Assembly (NCBI RefSeq): GCF_025642155.1
Contig: NZ_CP106798.1
Location: 5,456,001 to 5,520,000, forward strand
DNA from: Streptomyces sp. HUAS 15-9
Lineage (GTDB): Bacteria > Actinomycetota > Actinomycetes > Streptomycetales > Streptomycetaceae
DNA length: 64,000 nt
Direction of reading: 5' to 3'
Each line of letters opens with the position of its first letter. Position 1 is the first letter of the stretch. A program made the translations under genes and the position numbers. Shown in pieces: positions 8,721-18,823 of the stretch. The notes under the pieces were generated by a model. That model searched no databases, was not told the DNA's origin, and saw only the letters and a list, made by a program, of their open reading frames with translations.

Positions 8721-8746
8721 CCCCGGACGGCAACCGCCGTCCGGGG
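8721..8746 (+). terminator. Rho-independent-type terminator
   Basis: Perfect 11-bp stem CCCCGGACGGC/GCCGTCCGGGG with a 4-nt loop, followed by TTTC, just after the acidic protein gene. Confidence 0.75.
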
Positions 8747-8919
8747 TTTCGTCGTCTCAGGGGGCGCGCGGACCGACTCCGCACCACCCCCGCCCCGGCG
8801 GACGTGGTGTGGACCACACATCCCGTGTATGTGGAACGGGGCGAGTCGGCCGTAGCGTTGAAGATTCTTGAGCGGGGGCTCGGTGTTTCGCGGACTCGGC
8901 AACGATGGAGAAGCGTGTG

Positions 8920-10164
8920 ATGACGGACAGTAAGCGGCGCAGGGGCCTGATGGCCGCGTCCGCACTGCTCGGCGGTGTTCTGGTGCTCACGGCATGTTCC
9001 GGCGGCGACGACAAGGCCTCCGGCTCCGGCGGCGACACCTCGCAGGCGAAGGCGGACGAGGCGGCAGCCAAGAAGTCCTCCGAGGCCCAGATCACGATCA
9101 CGCCCAAGGACGGCTCGAACAACGCCTCCATCAACAACTCCGCCGTCACGGTCAGCAAGGGCACGCTGACCAGCGTCACCATGACCACCGCCGACGGCAA
9201 GGCCGTCGCCGGTGCGCTGTCCGCCGACAAGAAGAGCTGGAAGCCGGCCGCCCAGCTGGAGCGCTCCACCGGCTACAAGGTCGCCGCGGAGGCCAAGGAC
9301 GCCGCGGGCCTCGTCGCCCACGAGAACGCCTCCTTCACCACGGTCTCCCCGTCCAACAGCTTCATAGGCAACTTCACGCCGGAGGACGGCTCCACCGTCG
9401 GCGTGGGCATGCCCGTGTCGATCAACTTCGACAAGGCGATCACCAACAAGGCCGCGGTCCAGAAGGGCATCACGGTCACCTCCAGCAGCGGCCAGGAGGT
9501 CGTCGGCCACTGGTTCAACGCCAACCGAATCGACTTCCGCCCCGAGGCGTACTGGCAGGAGAACTCCACCGTCACGCTCAAGCTCGCGCTCGACGGCGTC
9601 CAGGGCGCGAACGGCGTCTACGGCGTGCAGCAGAAGACGGTCACCTTCCACATCGGCCGCAACCAGGTCTCCTACGTCGACGCGAAGACCAAGCAGATGA
9701 AGGTCACGCAGGACGGCAAGACCGTCAAGACCATCCCGATCTCGGCCGGTTCGCCCGAGAACAAGACGTACCAGGGCATCATGGTCATGCAGGAGAAGTT
9801 CAAGGAGACGCGCATGAACGGCGCGACCGTGGGCTTCACCGACGACGACGGCAAGGGCGAGTACGACATCAAGGACGTGCCGCACGCCATCCGCCTGACC
9901 AGCTCCGGCACCTTCCTGCACGGCAACTACTGGGGCGCGAAGTCCATCTTCGGCAGCGTCAACACCAGCCACGGCTGTGTGGGCCTGTCCGACACCAAGG
10001 GCGCGAACGACCCGAACACGCCCGCCGCGTGGATGTACAGCCACTCGATCCTCGGTGACGTGGTCGTCGTCAAGAACACCGGCGACAAGACCGTGGCCCC
10101 GGACAACGGCCTCAACGGCTGGAACCTGGACTGGGCGCAGTGGAAGGCCGGTTCGGCCGTCTGA
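8920..10164 (+). CDS. L,D-transpeptidase lipoprotein (YkuD family)
   Basis: Cross-links peptidoglycan 3-3 on the outer face of the membrane. The 414-aa protein has a lipobox VLTAC (lipidated Cys26), two Ig-like domains (about residues 55-145 and 150-245) and a C-terminal YkuD catalytic domain with HGN (His334) and SHGCVGLS, whose Cys353 is the nucleophile. This is the architecture of mycobacterial LdtMt2 and Streptomyces Ldts. The ATG at 8920 has GGAGAAG at good spacing; the in-frame ATG at 8905 lacks a ribosome site. A terminator follows, so it is probably transcribed alone. Confidence 0.93.
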   Translation: MTDSKRRRGLMAASALLGGVLVLTACSGGDDKASGSGGDTSQAKADEAAAKKSSEAQITITPKDGSNNASINNSAVTVSKGTLTSVTMTTADGKAVAGALSADKKSWKPAAQLERSTGYKVAAEAKDAAGLVAHENASFTTVSPSNSFIGNFTPEDGSTVGVGMPVSINFDKAITNKAAVQKGITVTSSSGQEVVGHWFNANRIDFRPEAYWQENSTVTLKLALDGVQGANGVYGVQQKTVTFHIGRNQVSYVDAKTKQMKVTQDGKTVKTIPISAGSPENKTYQGIMVMQEKFKETRMNGATVGFTDDDGKGEYDIKDVPHAIRLTSSGTFLHGNYWGAKSIFGSVNTSHGCVGLSDTKGANDPNTPAAWMYSHSILGDVVVVKNTGDKTVAPDNGLNGWNLDWAQWKAGSAV

Positions 10165-10197
10165 GTACGGCCCTCCGGCAGCCCTCCCACAGCTTGA

Positions 10198-10229
10198 CCG
10201 ATGCCGCCCCCGATGAGGGGCGGCATCGG
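10198..10229 (+). terminator. Terminator after the L,D-transpeptidase gene
   Basis: Perfect 13-bp stem CCGATGCCGCCCC/GGGGCGGCATCGG with a 6-nt loop, followed by CGTTTCC. Confidence 0.8.
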
Positions 10230-10325
10230 CGTTTCCGGGCCCTTTCCGGGCTCGGCCACAGCCTTCTCATCGTTCTCTTATTGCGGGCTTATGGAGTCAT
10301 CACGGTGCGTCCCTAGCTTGCGGCC

Positions 10326-11771
10326 ATGTTCTTCACCTACCTGAGGCGCGAACTGCGCCGCCGCAGAAAGGCGGCCCTCGTCGTCGCCTCCGGCCTCGCG
10401 CTCGGCATAGCGCTGGTCATCGTGGTCAACTCCGTGTCCAACGGCATGGGGAAGGCCCAGGACAAGGTCCTCCAGTCGCTCTACGGCCTCGGTACGGACA
10501 TGACGGTCACCAAGGCGGCCTCGGCGTCCACCGGCGACGCACAGCGGCCGCGCTTCCAGTTCGACGCGCAGAACAAGGGCGACTCCAAGTCGCAGAGCAG
10601 CGACCGGGTCATGGTGCAGGGCTTCACCACGCTCGCCTCCTCGACCGTCACCGAGGTCGCGGGCCAGAAGGGCGTCTCCACCGCCGTCGGCGGCCTGAGC
10701 CTCAACGTCGTGAAGGTCAGCGGCGAGTTCACCCGCGGTCAGTTCCAGCAGAACCCGGACTCCGGCGGCAGCCGGCAGGGCGGCCCCGGCCAGGGCGACG
10801 GCCAGCCGCAGGGCGAGGTCCGGGGCGGCGGCGCCGACTTCGACATCAACCAGTACTCGGTCTACGGCACCGACGTCACCAAGACGGCACTGGGCCCGCT
10901 CACCTCGTCGAAGATCACCAGCGGCCGCACCTTCAGGACGACCGAGACGAACGCCAAGGTCGTCGTCGCCGACTCGGCCTTCGCCAAGACGAAGAAGTAC
11001 AAGGTCGGATCCACCGTCACCATCAAGGGCGTCAAGTACCAGGTGATCGGCATCGCCACCGCCGACAGCGGTGACGCGGCGGCCAACCTGTACATCCCGC
11101 TCCAGCAGGCGCAGACGCTGGCCGGGGAGAAGAACAAGATCACCACGGTCTACGTGAAGGCGGCCGACTCGCAGCAGATCGACACCGTCAAGAGCGCCAT
11201 CCAGAAGAACGTCTCCGGTACGACGGTCACCACCTCCGCCGACCTCGCCAAGACGGTCTCCGGCTCCCTGTCCACCGCGTCCAGCCTCGCCACCAACGTC
11301 GGCAAGTGGCTGTCCATCGCGGTGCTCGTCGCGGCCTTCCTGGTCGCCGGTCTGCTCACCTCCTCCGCCGTCTCCCGGCGAGTCCGTGAGTTCGGCACGC
11401 TGAAGGCGCTGGGCTGGAAGTCGGGCCGGGTGACCCGGCAGGTGGTCGGCGAGGCCGTCGTCAACGGACTGGTCGGCGGCGCCCTCGGCATCGCGCTCGG
11501 CCTGGCGGGCGCGTACGTCGTCACCGCGATCAGCCCCAGCCTGCAGGCCCAACTCGGGGGTGGCACGGGCAGCGGCGGCTTCGGCAGCTTCGGGGGCCCC
11601 GGCCGACGGACGGCAAAGACCCTGGAGGTCGCGCTGACGGCACCGGTCAGCGTGACGACGATCCTCCTCGCGGTGGGCCTGGCGGTGGCAGGCGGCCTGG
11701 TCGCGGGAGCGTTCGGAGGCTGGCGGGCGTCGCGCCTGCGTCCGGCAGATGCCTTGCGGCGCGTGGAGTAG
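10326..11771 (+). CDS. ABC transporter permease, MacB/FtsX type
   Basis: A 481-aa membrane protein with one N-terminal transmembrane helix (about residues 18-40), a large extracytoplasmic MacB-like domain (about 45-310) with a Gly/Gln-rich low-complexity stretch near 135-160, and three C-terminal helices (about 330-355, 390-415, 440-465) forming the FtsX domain. It ends in the typical RPADALRRVE. Such permeases do not form channels but drive mechanical work across the membrane. The matching ATPase follows 146 bp downstream, separated by a Streptomyces repeat element. Confidence 0.9.
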   Translation: MFFTYLRRELRRRRKAALVVASGLALGIALVIVVNSVSNGMGKAQDKVLQSLYGLGTDMTVTKAASASTGDAQRPRFQFDAQNKGDSKSQSSDRVMVQGFTTLASSTVTEVAGQKGVSTAVGGLSLNVVKVSGEFTRGQFQQNPDSGGSRQGGPGQGDGQPQGEVRGGGADFDINQYSVYGTDVTKTALGPLTSSKITSGRTFRTTETNAKVVVADSAFAKTKKYKVGSTVTIKGVKYQVIGIATADSGDAAANLYIPLQQAQTLAGEKNKITTVYVKAADSQQIDTVKSAIQKNVSGTTVTTSADLAKTVSGSLSTASSLATNVGKWLSIAVLVAAFLVAGLLTSSAVSRRVREFGTLKALGWKSGRVTRQVVGEAVVNGLVGGALGIALGLAGAYVVTAISPSLQAQLGGGTGSGGFGSFGGPGRRTAKTLEVALTAPVSVTTILLAVGLAVAGGLVAGAFGGWRASRLRPADALRRVE

Positions 11772-11805
11772 CGGCCGCTTGAAGGCACGGCCGAGCGATC
11801 CCACT

Positions 11806-11870
11806 CAGGGGCGCGGGGCCGTATCGATATGCGGCTCCGCCGCGCGGGCGCGACCAGCCCCCACTCAGCC
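11806..11870. repeat. Dispersed Streptomyces intergenic repeat
   Basis: The stretch CAGGGGCGCGGGGCCGTATC ... GCGACCAGCCCCCAC has the look of the GGGGCGCGGGG ... GCGACCAGCCCC repeat that I remember as extremely common between Streptomyces genes. It can fold through the CGTATCGATATGCGG centre. It lies between the permease and ATPase genes of one transporter. Confidence 0.55.
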
Positions 11871-11917
11871 GCACCAAACGATGACGCGCACCACCCCGAA
11901 CCCTCCCAGGAGCCACC

Positions 11918-12601
11918 ATGTACGACCTCAGAAACGTAACCAAGCGCTACACCCGAGGCAAAGACACCATCCACGCCCTGGACGGCATAGACCTGACCAT
12001 CGGCGACGGCGACCGCCTGGTCATCCAGGGCCCAACCGGCGGCGGCAAGTCCACCCTCCTCCAGATGCTCGGCGGTCTCGACCGCCCCACGTCCGGCGAA
12101 GTCATCCTGGACGGCACCGACCTGGCCAAGCTCCCCGAGGCCCGCCTGACAAGAGTCCGCAGCGAGAACATCGGCTTCGTCTTCCAGTCCTTCAACCTCA
12201 TCCCCACGCTCACCGCCCAGGAGAACGTCGAGACCGCCCTCGTACCGCTCGGCGTGAAGGCGAAGGACCGCCGCGAACACGCGGCCGAGGCGCTGAGGTC
12301 GGTCGGACTCGGCGAGCGGCTGGGCCATCTGCCCTCCGAGATGTCCGGAGGACAGCAGCAGCGCGTCGCCATCGCCCGCGCGCTGGTCAAGAAGCCGAAG
12401 GTGCTGCTCGCCGACGAACCGACCGGCAACCTCGACGAAGGCATGCGTGACGAGATCATGGAGGTGCTCGAACGCATGTGGAAGGAGCTCGGGCTGACCT
12501 TCATCATGGTCACCCACGACTCCGCGATCGCGAGGAAGGCCCCGCGCCTGGCGACCATCCGGAAGGGGAAGATCACCGTGAAGGAGAACGCGGGCGCGTA
12601 G
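11918..12601 (+). CDS. ABC transporter ATP-binding protein, MacB/LolD type
   Basis: A 227-aa cytoplasmic ATPase partner of the upstream FtsX-type permease. Walker A is GPTGGGKST (about residues 38-46), the Q-loop is FVFQSFNLIPTL, the signature is MSGGQQQRVAIARAL and Walker B is VLLADEPTGNLD, with the switch His in VTHD. The NLIPTLTAQENV stretch is typical of the MacB/LolD group. The likely role is export or envelope remodelling; the substrate is unknown. Confidence 0.92.
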   Translation: MYDLRNVTKRYTRGKDTIHALDGIDLTIGDGDRLVIQGPTGGGKSTLLQMLGGLDRPTSGEVILDGTDLAKLPEARLTRVRSENIGFVFQSFNLIPTLTAQENVETALVPLGVKAKDRREHAAEALRSVGLGERLGHLPSEMSGGQQQRVAIARALVKKPKVLLADEPTGNLDEGMRDEIMEVLERMWKELGLTFIMVTHDSAIARKAPRLATIRKGKITVKENAGA

Positions 12602-12736
12602 GCGACCGGGCACAAGGCGTATAGCACCGATCGCATCCGCTCGACTTCGCGGTTGCGTAACGGTGTTCCACCCGGCGCGTAACAGTTCCCGGTAGCGCTT
12701 TCTCACCTCCTCCTCATCTATTGAGCCGTCAGATCA

Positions 12737-12765
12737 CCCCCCGGCATACTGCGTGATCCGGGGGG
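12737..12765. promoter_or_regulatory. GC hairpin in the protease leader region
   Basis: CCCCCCGG/CCGGGGGG form an 8-bp stem around a 13-nt loop, about 80 bp before the protease start. The 246-bp interval 12602-12847 also holds a GCGTAACxGT(G)TTCC direct repeat near 12653 and 12679. It could terminate the ABC operon or act in the protease leader; the sequence does not decide. Confidence 0.4.
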
Positions 12766-12847
12766 TTGACGTGCATACGTACGGGACTGCCCCCGGCCGG
12801 GTGAACGGGGGAAACAGCAGCCCGGTACTCCGTCTCCAGGGGGAGTT

Positions 12848-15800
12848 TTGCGCAGACAAGTGAAAAGAGCGGCTTCGGCCACCGTGGCCACCGCCGCAGC
12901 CGTCGCCCTCGCCGCAGGCATGACCAGCCCGGCGTCGGCGAAGCCCGAGCAGCGCACATCGTCCGCTGCGTCGTCTCTCATGTCCAAGCACCGCATCACC
13001 CTGATCACCGGCGACCGGGTCGCCGTCGACACCAAGGGCCGGGTCGTCGGCCTGGAGAAGGCGAAGGGACGCGAGCACATACCCTTCCAGCTCCGCAAGG
13101 TCGACGGACACACCCTCGTCATCCCCGCCGACGCGGCCGGCCTGGTCGCCTCCGGCAAGCTGGACCAGCGACTGTTCGACGTCACCGAGTTGAACAAGGC
13201 CGCCACCCGCAAGTCCCTCAAGCACGGTCTGAAGGTCATCGTCGGCTACAGCGGCGCCGCCACCGCCGCCAAGTCCGACGTCCGTGACGCGGGCACGCTG
13301 CGCCGCAGTCTGAAGACCCTGAACGCGGACGCGATGCAGACGCCGGCCAAGGAGACTCCCGAGCTCTGGGACGCGGTCACCAACGGCGACAAGACCGCCT
13401 CCGGCATCGCCCACGTCTGGCTCGACGGTGTCCGCAAGGCCAGCCTCGACAAGTCCGTGCCGCAGATCGGCGCCCCCAAGGCATGGGCGGCCGGCTACAC
13501 CGGCAAGGGCGTCAAGATCGCCGTCCTGGACACGGGTGTCGACACCACGCACCCGGACCTCAAGGACCAGGTGGTCGACTCCAAGAACTTCTCGGCCGCC
13601 GCGGACGCCACCGACCACTTCGGCCACGGCACGCACGTCGCGTCCATCGCGGCGGGCACCGGCGCCAAGTCGGGCGGCAAGTACAAGGGTGTCGCGCCCG
13701 ACGCGAAGATCCTCAACGGCAAGGTCCTGGACGACACCGGCTCCGGTGACGACTCCGGCATCCTCGCCGGCATGGAGTGGGCGGCCCAGCAGGGCGCCTC
13801 CGTCATCAACCTCAGCCTGGGCGGCTATGACACGCCCGAGATCGACCCGCTCGAGGCCGAGGTCAACAAGCTCTCCACCGAGAAGGGCATCCTGTTCGCG
13901 ATCGCCGCGGGCAACGAGGGCCCCGAGTCGATCGGTTCGCCAGGCAGCGCGGACGCCGCGCTCACCGTCGGTGCCGTCGACAAGAGCGACAAGCTGGCCG
14001 ACTTCTCATCGACCGGCCCGCGCACCGGCGACGGCGCCATCAAGCCGGACGTGACCGCGCCCGGCGTCGACATCACCGCCGCCGCGGCCAAGGGCAGCGT
14101 CATCGACCAGGAGGTCGGTGAGAAGCCCGAGGGCTACCTGACCATCTCCGGTACGTCGATGGCGACCCCGCATGTCGCGGGCGCCGCCGCGATCCTGAAG
14201 CAGGAGCACCCCGACTGGGGCTATGCCGAGCTGAAGGGCGCCCTGACCGGCTCCGCCAAGGGCGGCACGTACACGCCGTTCCAGCAGGGTTCGGGCCGGA
14301 TCGCCGTCGACAAGGCGATCAAGCAGTCCGTGATCGCCGACCCGGTCTCGGTGAGCTTCGGTGTGCAGCAGTGGCCGCACACCGACGACAAGCCGGTCAC
14401 CAAGCAGCTGACGTACCGCAACCTGAGCACCAAGGACGTCACGCTCGACCTGGCCGCCACCGCCACCAACCCCAAGGGCCAGGCGGCTCCCGCGGGCTTC
14501 TTCAAGCTCGCCAGGACCAAGGTGACCGTCCCGGCGGGCGGCAAGGCCTCGGTCGACCTCACCGTCAACACCAAGCTGGGCGGCACCCTCGACGGCGCCT
14601 ACTCCGCGTACGTGACCGCGACCGGCGGCGGCCAGAGCATCCGCACGGCCGCCGCGGTGCAGCGCGAGGTGGAGTCGTACGACCTCACGCTGAAGTTCAT
14701 CGGGCGTGACGGCAAGCCGGCCAAGTACTACAACGTCGACCTGACGGGCGCCGCGGGCCTGGCCGGCGGCCGGGACCTCACGCCGTACGACCCCTCCGGC
14801 ACGGTGAAGGTGCGCGCGCCCAAGGGCACGTACATCCTGAACTCGGCGCTGTTCGTGGACCCGGCGGACAGCACCAAGGGCATCGACTGGATCGCGCAGC
14901 CGAAGCTGACCGTCGGCAAGAGCCAGTCGATCACCATCGACGCGCGCAAGGCCAAGCCGGTGGACATCACCGTCCCCGACGCGGCCGCCAAGTCGGCGTT
15001 CGCCTACCCGGAGTTCGATGTCACGGTGGGCGAGGGCCTGTACGGCTACGGCTGGTTCCTCGACACGTACGAGAACTTCCACACCGCGGGTCTCGGGCCG
15101 CAGATCACCGACGGTTCCCTGTACCAGCAGTGGGACGCGCACTGGACCAAGGGTGACAAGGAGCAGTACGACACTGTGGTCGGCGCCCAGGTCAAGCAGT
15201 TCGCCACCGGCTACACCAAGCACTACAAGGCGGGCGACCTGGCCACGGTGAAGGCCGCCCTGGGTGCCGCCGCCAGTGGCAAGAAGGGCACGGTCACCGC
15301 GGTCGGCTGGCTGCCGCAGAGCTCCGGCGGCTCCTCCATCGCCATCCCGCAGGCCATCCCCAGCACCCGTACGCTGCACCTGTCCGCTCAGGGCGGCGTG
15401 AAGTGGGGCATGGACTTCGAGCAGACCGCCGGGGTCGACCCGGACGGCTTCCCGATCAGCGACGCGTCCTACACGCTGGGCGCGCCGCAGACCTTCGCGG
15501 CCGGCAAGACCTATGAGAAGACCTTCAACACGGCGGTCTTCGGCCCGCATCTCAACGCGGACTACGGTCTGTTCCGGGACGGCAACACCATCTACGGCAT
15601 GCTGCCGCTGTTCGCCGACGCCAACAAGCACGCCGGTTCGTCGGCCTTCACCTCGGTGACCACCACCCTGTACCGCAACGGCACCAAGGTGGGCTCCAAC
15701 AAGGACCCGCTGTTCGGCGAGCCCTTCAAGGTTCCGTCCGGTGACGCCGAGTACAAGCTGACCACCTCGGTCAAGCGCACGGTCAAGGTCGCGGCCGCGT

Positions 15801-16168
15801 CCACTCGGATCGACGCGAGCTGGACCTTCCACTCGAAGAAGCCGGCCGGCACCAGCGTCGCCAAGCTCCCGGCCTCCACCCTCCGCTTCAACGCCAGGAC
15901 CGGCCTGGACAGCCGCGTCGCGGCCGGAAAGACGGTCACTTTCCCGGTCACCGTGGAGGGCGCGGCCGCGGGCCGCAACCTGAAGTCGCTGGCGGTGTAC
16001 GTGTCGTACGACTACGGCCAGACCTGGAAGAAGGTCGAGGTCCGCAACGGCAGGATCACCGTCAAGAACCCGGCCAAGGGCAAGGCCATCTCGTTCCATG
16101 CCAAGATCGCCGACAAGAAGGGCAACAAGTCGACGATCTCGATCTACAACGCCTACTACGGAAAGTGA
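12848..16168 (+). CDS. Large secreted subtilisin-like serine protease (S8)
   Basis: An 1106-aa secreted protease. It has a signal peptide (basic MRRQVKR, Ala-rich core, cleavage near ASA at about residue 31) and a propeptide (to about 200). The S8 catalytic domain (about 215-490) has the triad Asp228 (VLDTGVD), His260 (FGHGTHVA) and Ser437 (SGTSMATPHVAG) and oxyanion Asn356. About 600 residues of beta-rich C-terminal domains follow. The start is uncertain: TTG 12848 is only 2 nt after GGGGGAG, while GTG 12860 is rather far from it. It resembles the extracellular subtilases of Streptomyces used in nutrient scavenging and development. Confidence 0.9.
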   Translation: MRRQVKRAASATVATAAAVALAAGMTSPASAKPEQRTSSAASSLMSKHRITLITGDRVAVDTKGRVVGLEKAKGREHIPFQLRKVDGHTLVIPADAAGLVASGKLDQRLFDVTELNKAATRKSLKHGLKVIVGYSGAATAAKSDVRDAGTLRRSLKTLNADAMQTPAKETPELWDAVTNGDKTASGIAHVWLDGVRKASLDKSVPQIGAPKAWAAGYTGKGVKIAVLDTGVDTTHPDLKDQVVDSKNFSAAADATDHFGHGTHVASIAAGTGAKSGGKYKGVAPDAKILNGKVLDDTGSGDDSGILAGMEWAAQQGASVINLSLGGYDTPEIDPLEAEVNKLSTEKGILFAIAAGNEGPESIGSPGSADAALTVGAVDKSDKLADFSSTGPRTGDGAIKPDVTAPGVDITAAAAKGSVIDQEVGEKPEGYLTISGTSMATPHVAGAAAILKQEHPDWGYAELKGALTGSAKGGTYTPFQQGSGRIAVDKAIKQSVIADPVSVSFGVQQWPHTDDKPVTKQLTYRNLSTKDVTLDLAATATNPKGQAAPAGFFKLARTKVTVPAGGKASVDLTVNTKLGGTLDGAYSAYVTATGGGQSIRTAAAVQREVESYDLTLKFIGRDGKPAKYYNVDLTGAAGLAGGRDLTPYDPSGTVKVRAPKGTYILNSALFVDPADSTKGIDWIAQPKLTVGKSQSITIDARKAKPVDITVPDAAAKSAFAYPEFDVTVGEGLYGYGWFLDTYENFHTAGLGPQITDGSLYQQWDAHWTKGDKEQYDTVVGAQVKQFATGYTKHYKAGDLATVKAALGAAASGKKGTVTAVGWLPQSSGGSSIAIPQAIPSTRTLHLSAQGGVKWGMDFEQTAGVDPDGFPISDASYTLGAPQTFAAGKTYEKTFNTAVFGPHLNADYGLFRDGNTIYGMLPLFADANKHAGSSAFTSVTTTLYRNGTKVGSNKDPLFGEPFKVPSGDAEYKLTTSVKRTVKVAAASTRIDASWTFHSKKPAGTSVAKLPASTLRFNARTGLDSRVAAGKTVTFPVTVEGAAAGRNLKSLAVYVSYDYGQTWKKVEVRNGRITVKNPAKGKAISFHAKIADKKGNKSTISIYNAYYGK

Positions 16169-16198
16169 GCCGTAGCGGCTGAGCAGTCCATGAGCGAA

Positions 16199-16231
16199 CG
16201 GCCCGCCGGAAGCACGGCTTCCGGCGGGCCG
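16199..16231 (+). terminator. Terminator after the subtilase gene
   Basis: Perfect 15-bp stem CGGCCCGCCGGAAGC/GCTTCCGGCGGGCCG with a 3-nt loop. Confidence 0.8.
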
Positions 16232-16311
16232 TCCGTGTCGGTGTGATGACGGGGTGTCATAGGGTCACCCCGGGACCGTAGCCATGACCGCGATGATCAC
16301 CGCCGTGTTCG

Positions 16312-16671
16312 GTGTACGTCGCCATGAATCGTGCCTCCCGGCAGTTCCACACACTCCTCAAGGACGCCCTGCACCGCATCCGCGACGGCGTCTACGCGGA
16401 CCAGGACCATGACCAGCTGGAGGAGACCCGGCGCGAGTACCGGGACCACTACGCCGAGGCGCAGATGGTGGTACCCGAACGCATCCTGGACGCCTCACGT
16501 GCCGTGAACCGGGTCCTCGCCGGAATCGATGCGACGGCGAAACGACTCGACCGGAACCTGGCCGGCGAGGGTGAGACCCCGCAGCGGGCCCTGCTCGACC
16601 TGAAGGAGGCGGAACCGCTGCTGACCGCGATGCGCAGGGCCATGCGCAAGGACCTCGGGGTGGAGGACTGA
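16312..16671 (+). CDS. Small helical hypothetical protein
   Basis: A 119-aa (GTG 16312) or 115-aa (ATG 16324) charged, apparently all-helical cytoplasmic protein (SRQFHTLLKDALHRIRDG, EETRREYRDHYAEAQMVVPE, LLDLKEAEPLLTAMRRAMRK). There is no membrane segment, no Cys and no motif I recognise. Composition and codon use match the neighbours, and the ORF is closed 12 bp before the end of the convergent XRE regulator gene, which supports it being real. No function is proposed. Confidence 0.6.
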   Translation: MYVAMNRASRQFHTLLKDALHRIRDGVYADQDHDQLEETRREYRDHYAEAQMVVPERILDASRAVNRVLAGIDATAKRLDRNLAGEGETPQRALLDLKEAEPLLTAMRRAMRKDLGVED

Positions 16672-16683
16672 GCGCGGTCCCCG

Positions 16684-17586
16684 TCAGGCCGACGGTACGA
16701 CCCTCGTCGCGTCCGTGCCCCAGCTGGCCAGCAGCCGCAGGGCCTCCGCCGACGGTGAGCCCGGATCCGCGTGATAGGTGACCAGGGCCTGGTCGGTGTC
16801 GTCCGTCGTGCGGAACGACTCGAAGTTCAGCGACAGCTCGCCGACCAGCGGATGGTGCAGCCGCTTGACGCCATGGTTCTTCTCCTTGACGTCATGCGTC
16901 GCCCACAGGCGCCGGAAGTCCGGGCTCTTCACCGACAGCTCACCGACCAGCGCCGACAGCCGGGGATCGTCGGGATAGCAGCCGGCGTCCATCCGCAGCG
17001 CGCACACGATGTCGATGGCCTTCTGCTCCCAGTCGACGAACAGCTCGCGGTACTCCGGCTTCAGGAACACCAGCCGCGCCCAGTTCCGCTCCGCCGCCGG
17101 CAGCTCCCCCCAGTCCCCGAACAGGGCGGCGGCCATCCGGTTCCACGCCAGGATCTCCGAGCGCCTCCCGACGACATACGCCGGCACGGTGTCCAGTACG
17201 TCCAGCAGCTGCCGCAGCGGCACCCGCACCTGCTGGGCGCGTGCCGACGCCTTCTTCTTGTGCTGCTTGCCCTTGGCGAGGTGGGTCAGATGGGCGTGCT
17301 CGGCGTCGGACAGCCGCAGCGCCCTGGCGATCGAGTCCAGCACCTCCGCCGACACGTTCCGCCCGTTGCCCTGCTCCAGCCGCGTGTAGTACGCCACGGA
17401 CACCCCGGCCAGCTGCGCCAGCTCCTCGCGGCGCAGCCCGGGCACCCGGCGGTGCCGCCCGAGGTCCGGCAGCCCCACGTCCTGAGGCTTCAGCCGGGCC
17501 CGCCTGCTGCGCAGGAACTCGCTGAGCTCGGCGCGCCGGTCCAGGGAGTGGCCGGGGGCGGCAGCAGTCTCGGGCTGTTGGTCCAT
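16684..17586 (-). CDS. XRE-family regulator with MmyB-like ligand domain
   Basis: A 300-aa DNA-binding protein. The HTH (about residues 25-85) includes [23 protein letters not shown], written here only as the core [11 protein letters not shown] and YYTRLEQG. The rest (about 110-290) is the MmyB-like PAS-type ligand domain with [15 protein letters not shown] and [17 protein letters not shown]. Start at ATG 17586. It is divergent from the alcohol dehydrogenase at 17767. Members of this family usually control the adjacent divergent dehydrogenase or oxidoreductase gene, so it probably regulates that gene from the 180-bp intergenic region. Confidence 0.88.
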   Translation of the reverse strand: MDQQPETAAAPGHSLDRRAELSEFLRSRRARLKPQDVGLPDLGRHRRVPGLRREELAQLAGVSVAYYTRLEQGNGRNVSAEVLDSIARALRLSDAEHAHLTHLAKGKQHKKKASARAQQVRVPLRQLLDVLDTVPAYVVGRRSEILAWNRMAAALFGDWGELPAAERNWARLVFLKPEYRELFVDWEQKAIDIVCALRMDAGCYPDDPRLSALVGELSVKSPDFRRLWATHDVKEKNHGVKRLHHPLVGELSLNFESFRTTDDTDQALVTYHADPGSPSAEALRLLASWGTDATRVVPSA

Positions 17587-17766
17587 ACAGTCAGTATCGG
17601 ACGTGTTCCGTGGTCGTACGCACAGCAGCCTGACCCCGCCAGTGGTAGGCACGGCGGACGTACGCAAAGGTGTGGGCTGGGTGAGCGCCGGGACGTGAGG
17701 CAGGCTGGAGCTGAGCCCGGCGGGAAGGCAGCCGGGTGCATCACCCCCCTTGAGGAGAACCACGCC

Positions 17767-18810
17767 ATGACCACTGTTGCCGCGTATGCCGCGCCCGCCG
17801 CGAAGGCCCCGCTGGAGCGGACCACGATCGAGCGGCGCCCGGTCGGCGAGTTCGACGTCCTGATCGACATCAGGTTCGCCGGCATCTGTCACTCCGACAT
17901 CCACCAGGCCCGGGAGGGCTGGGGCACGGCGATCTTCCCGATGGTGCCCGGCCACGAGATCGCCGGTGTCGTCTCCGAGGTCGGTTCCGGTGTCACGAAG
18001 TACCAGGTCGGCGACCGTGTCGGCGTCGGCTGCATGGTCGACTCCTGCCGGGAGTGCGACAACTGCAGGGCCGGCCTGCAGCAGTACTGCTCCCAGGGCG
18101 GCCCCGTCTGGACGTACAACGCCGTCGGCAAGGACGGCGAGCCCACCTACGGCGGCTACGCCGAGAGGATCGTCGTCGACGAGAGCTTCGTCGTCCGCAT
18201 TCCCGACGGTCTCTCCCTGGACGTGGCCGCGCCGCTGCTCTGTGCCGGCATCACCACGTACTCCCCGCTGAAGCACTGGAACGCCGGACCCGGCAAGAAG
18301 GTCGCCGTGGTGGGCCTCGGCGGCCTCGGCCACATGGGCGTCAAGATCGCGCACGCGCTCGGCGCGGAGGTCACCGTCCTGTCGCAGTCCCTGCGCAAGA
18401 AGGACGACGGCCTGAGGCTGGGCGCCGACCACTACTACGCCACCAGCGACCCGAAGACCTTCGAGGAGCTCAAGGGCACCTTCGACATCATCCTGAACAC
18501 GGTCTCGGCGTCGCTGGACTTCGGCGCCTACCTCTCGCTGCTGCGCACGGACGGCGCGATGGTGAACCTGGGCATCCCCGAGGAGCCGGTCCAGATCCCG
18601 CTGTCCTCGGTGTTCGGCAACCGCCGCAGCCTGAGCAGCTCCGGCATCGGCGGCATCCCGGAGACTCAGGAGATGCTCGACTTCTGCGCCGAGCACAACC
18701 TGGGCGCCGAGATCGAGCTGATCGGCGCCGACAAGATCAACGAGGCTTACGACCGGGTCGTGGCGAGCGACGTCCGCTACCGCTTCGTGATCGACACCGC
18801 GACGATCTGA
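17767..18810 (+). CDS. Zinc-dependent alcohol dehydrogenase (CAD/YahK-type MDR)
   Basis: A 347-aa medium-chain dehydrogenase that probably reduces aldehydes with NAD(P)H. Catalytic zinc ligands are visible in GICHSDIHQ and PGHEIAG, the structural zinc site in [20 protein letters not shown], and the nucleotide-binding glycines in [13 protein letters not shown]. The cinnamyl-alcohol-dehydrogenase subgroup is indicated by [11 protein letters not shown] and the second-half arrangement. ATG 17767 follows a strong TTGAGGAGA ribosome site. Divergent from the XRE-MmyB regulator. Confidence 0.92.
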   Translation: MTTVAAYAAPAAKAPLERTTIERRPVGEFDVLIDIRFAGICHSDIHQAREGWGTAIFPMVPGHEIAGVVSEVGSGVTKYQVGDRVGVGCMVDSCRECDNCRAGLQQYCSQGGPVWTYNAVGKDGEPTYGGYAERIVVDESFVVRIPDGLSLDVAAPLLCAGITTYSPLKHWNAGPGKKVAVVGLGGLGHMGVKIAHALGAEVTVLSQSLRKKDDGLRLGADHYYATSDPKTFEELKGTFDIILNTVSASLDFGAYLSLLRTDGAMVNLGIPEEPVQIPLSSVFGNRRSLSSSGIGGIPETQEMLDFCAEHNLGAEIELIGADKINEAYDRVVASDVRYRFVIDTATI

Positions 18811-18823
18811 GCCATGCGACTAC

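Noticed and set aside
8359..10044. A 561-aa minus-strand ORF opposite the L,D-transpeptidase
   Set aside because: Shadow frame with Val/Gly/Asp/Arg bias and no motifs; the plus strand has a complete YkuD domain.
14006..16099. A 697-aa minus-strand ORF opposite the subtilase
   Set aside because: Typical GC-rich antisense shadow: no signal, no domain, and composition set by the codon bias of the real gene.
16771..17766. Plus-strand N-terminal extension of the alcohol dehydrogenase frame (679-aa ORF)
   Set aside because: It would read antisense through the XRE regulator; the dehydrogenase has a strong ribosome site and a normal N-terminus at 17767.
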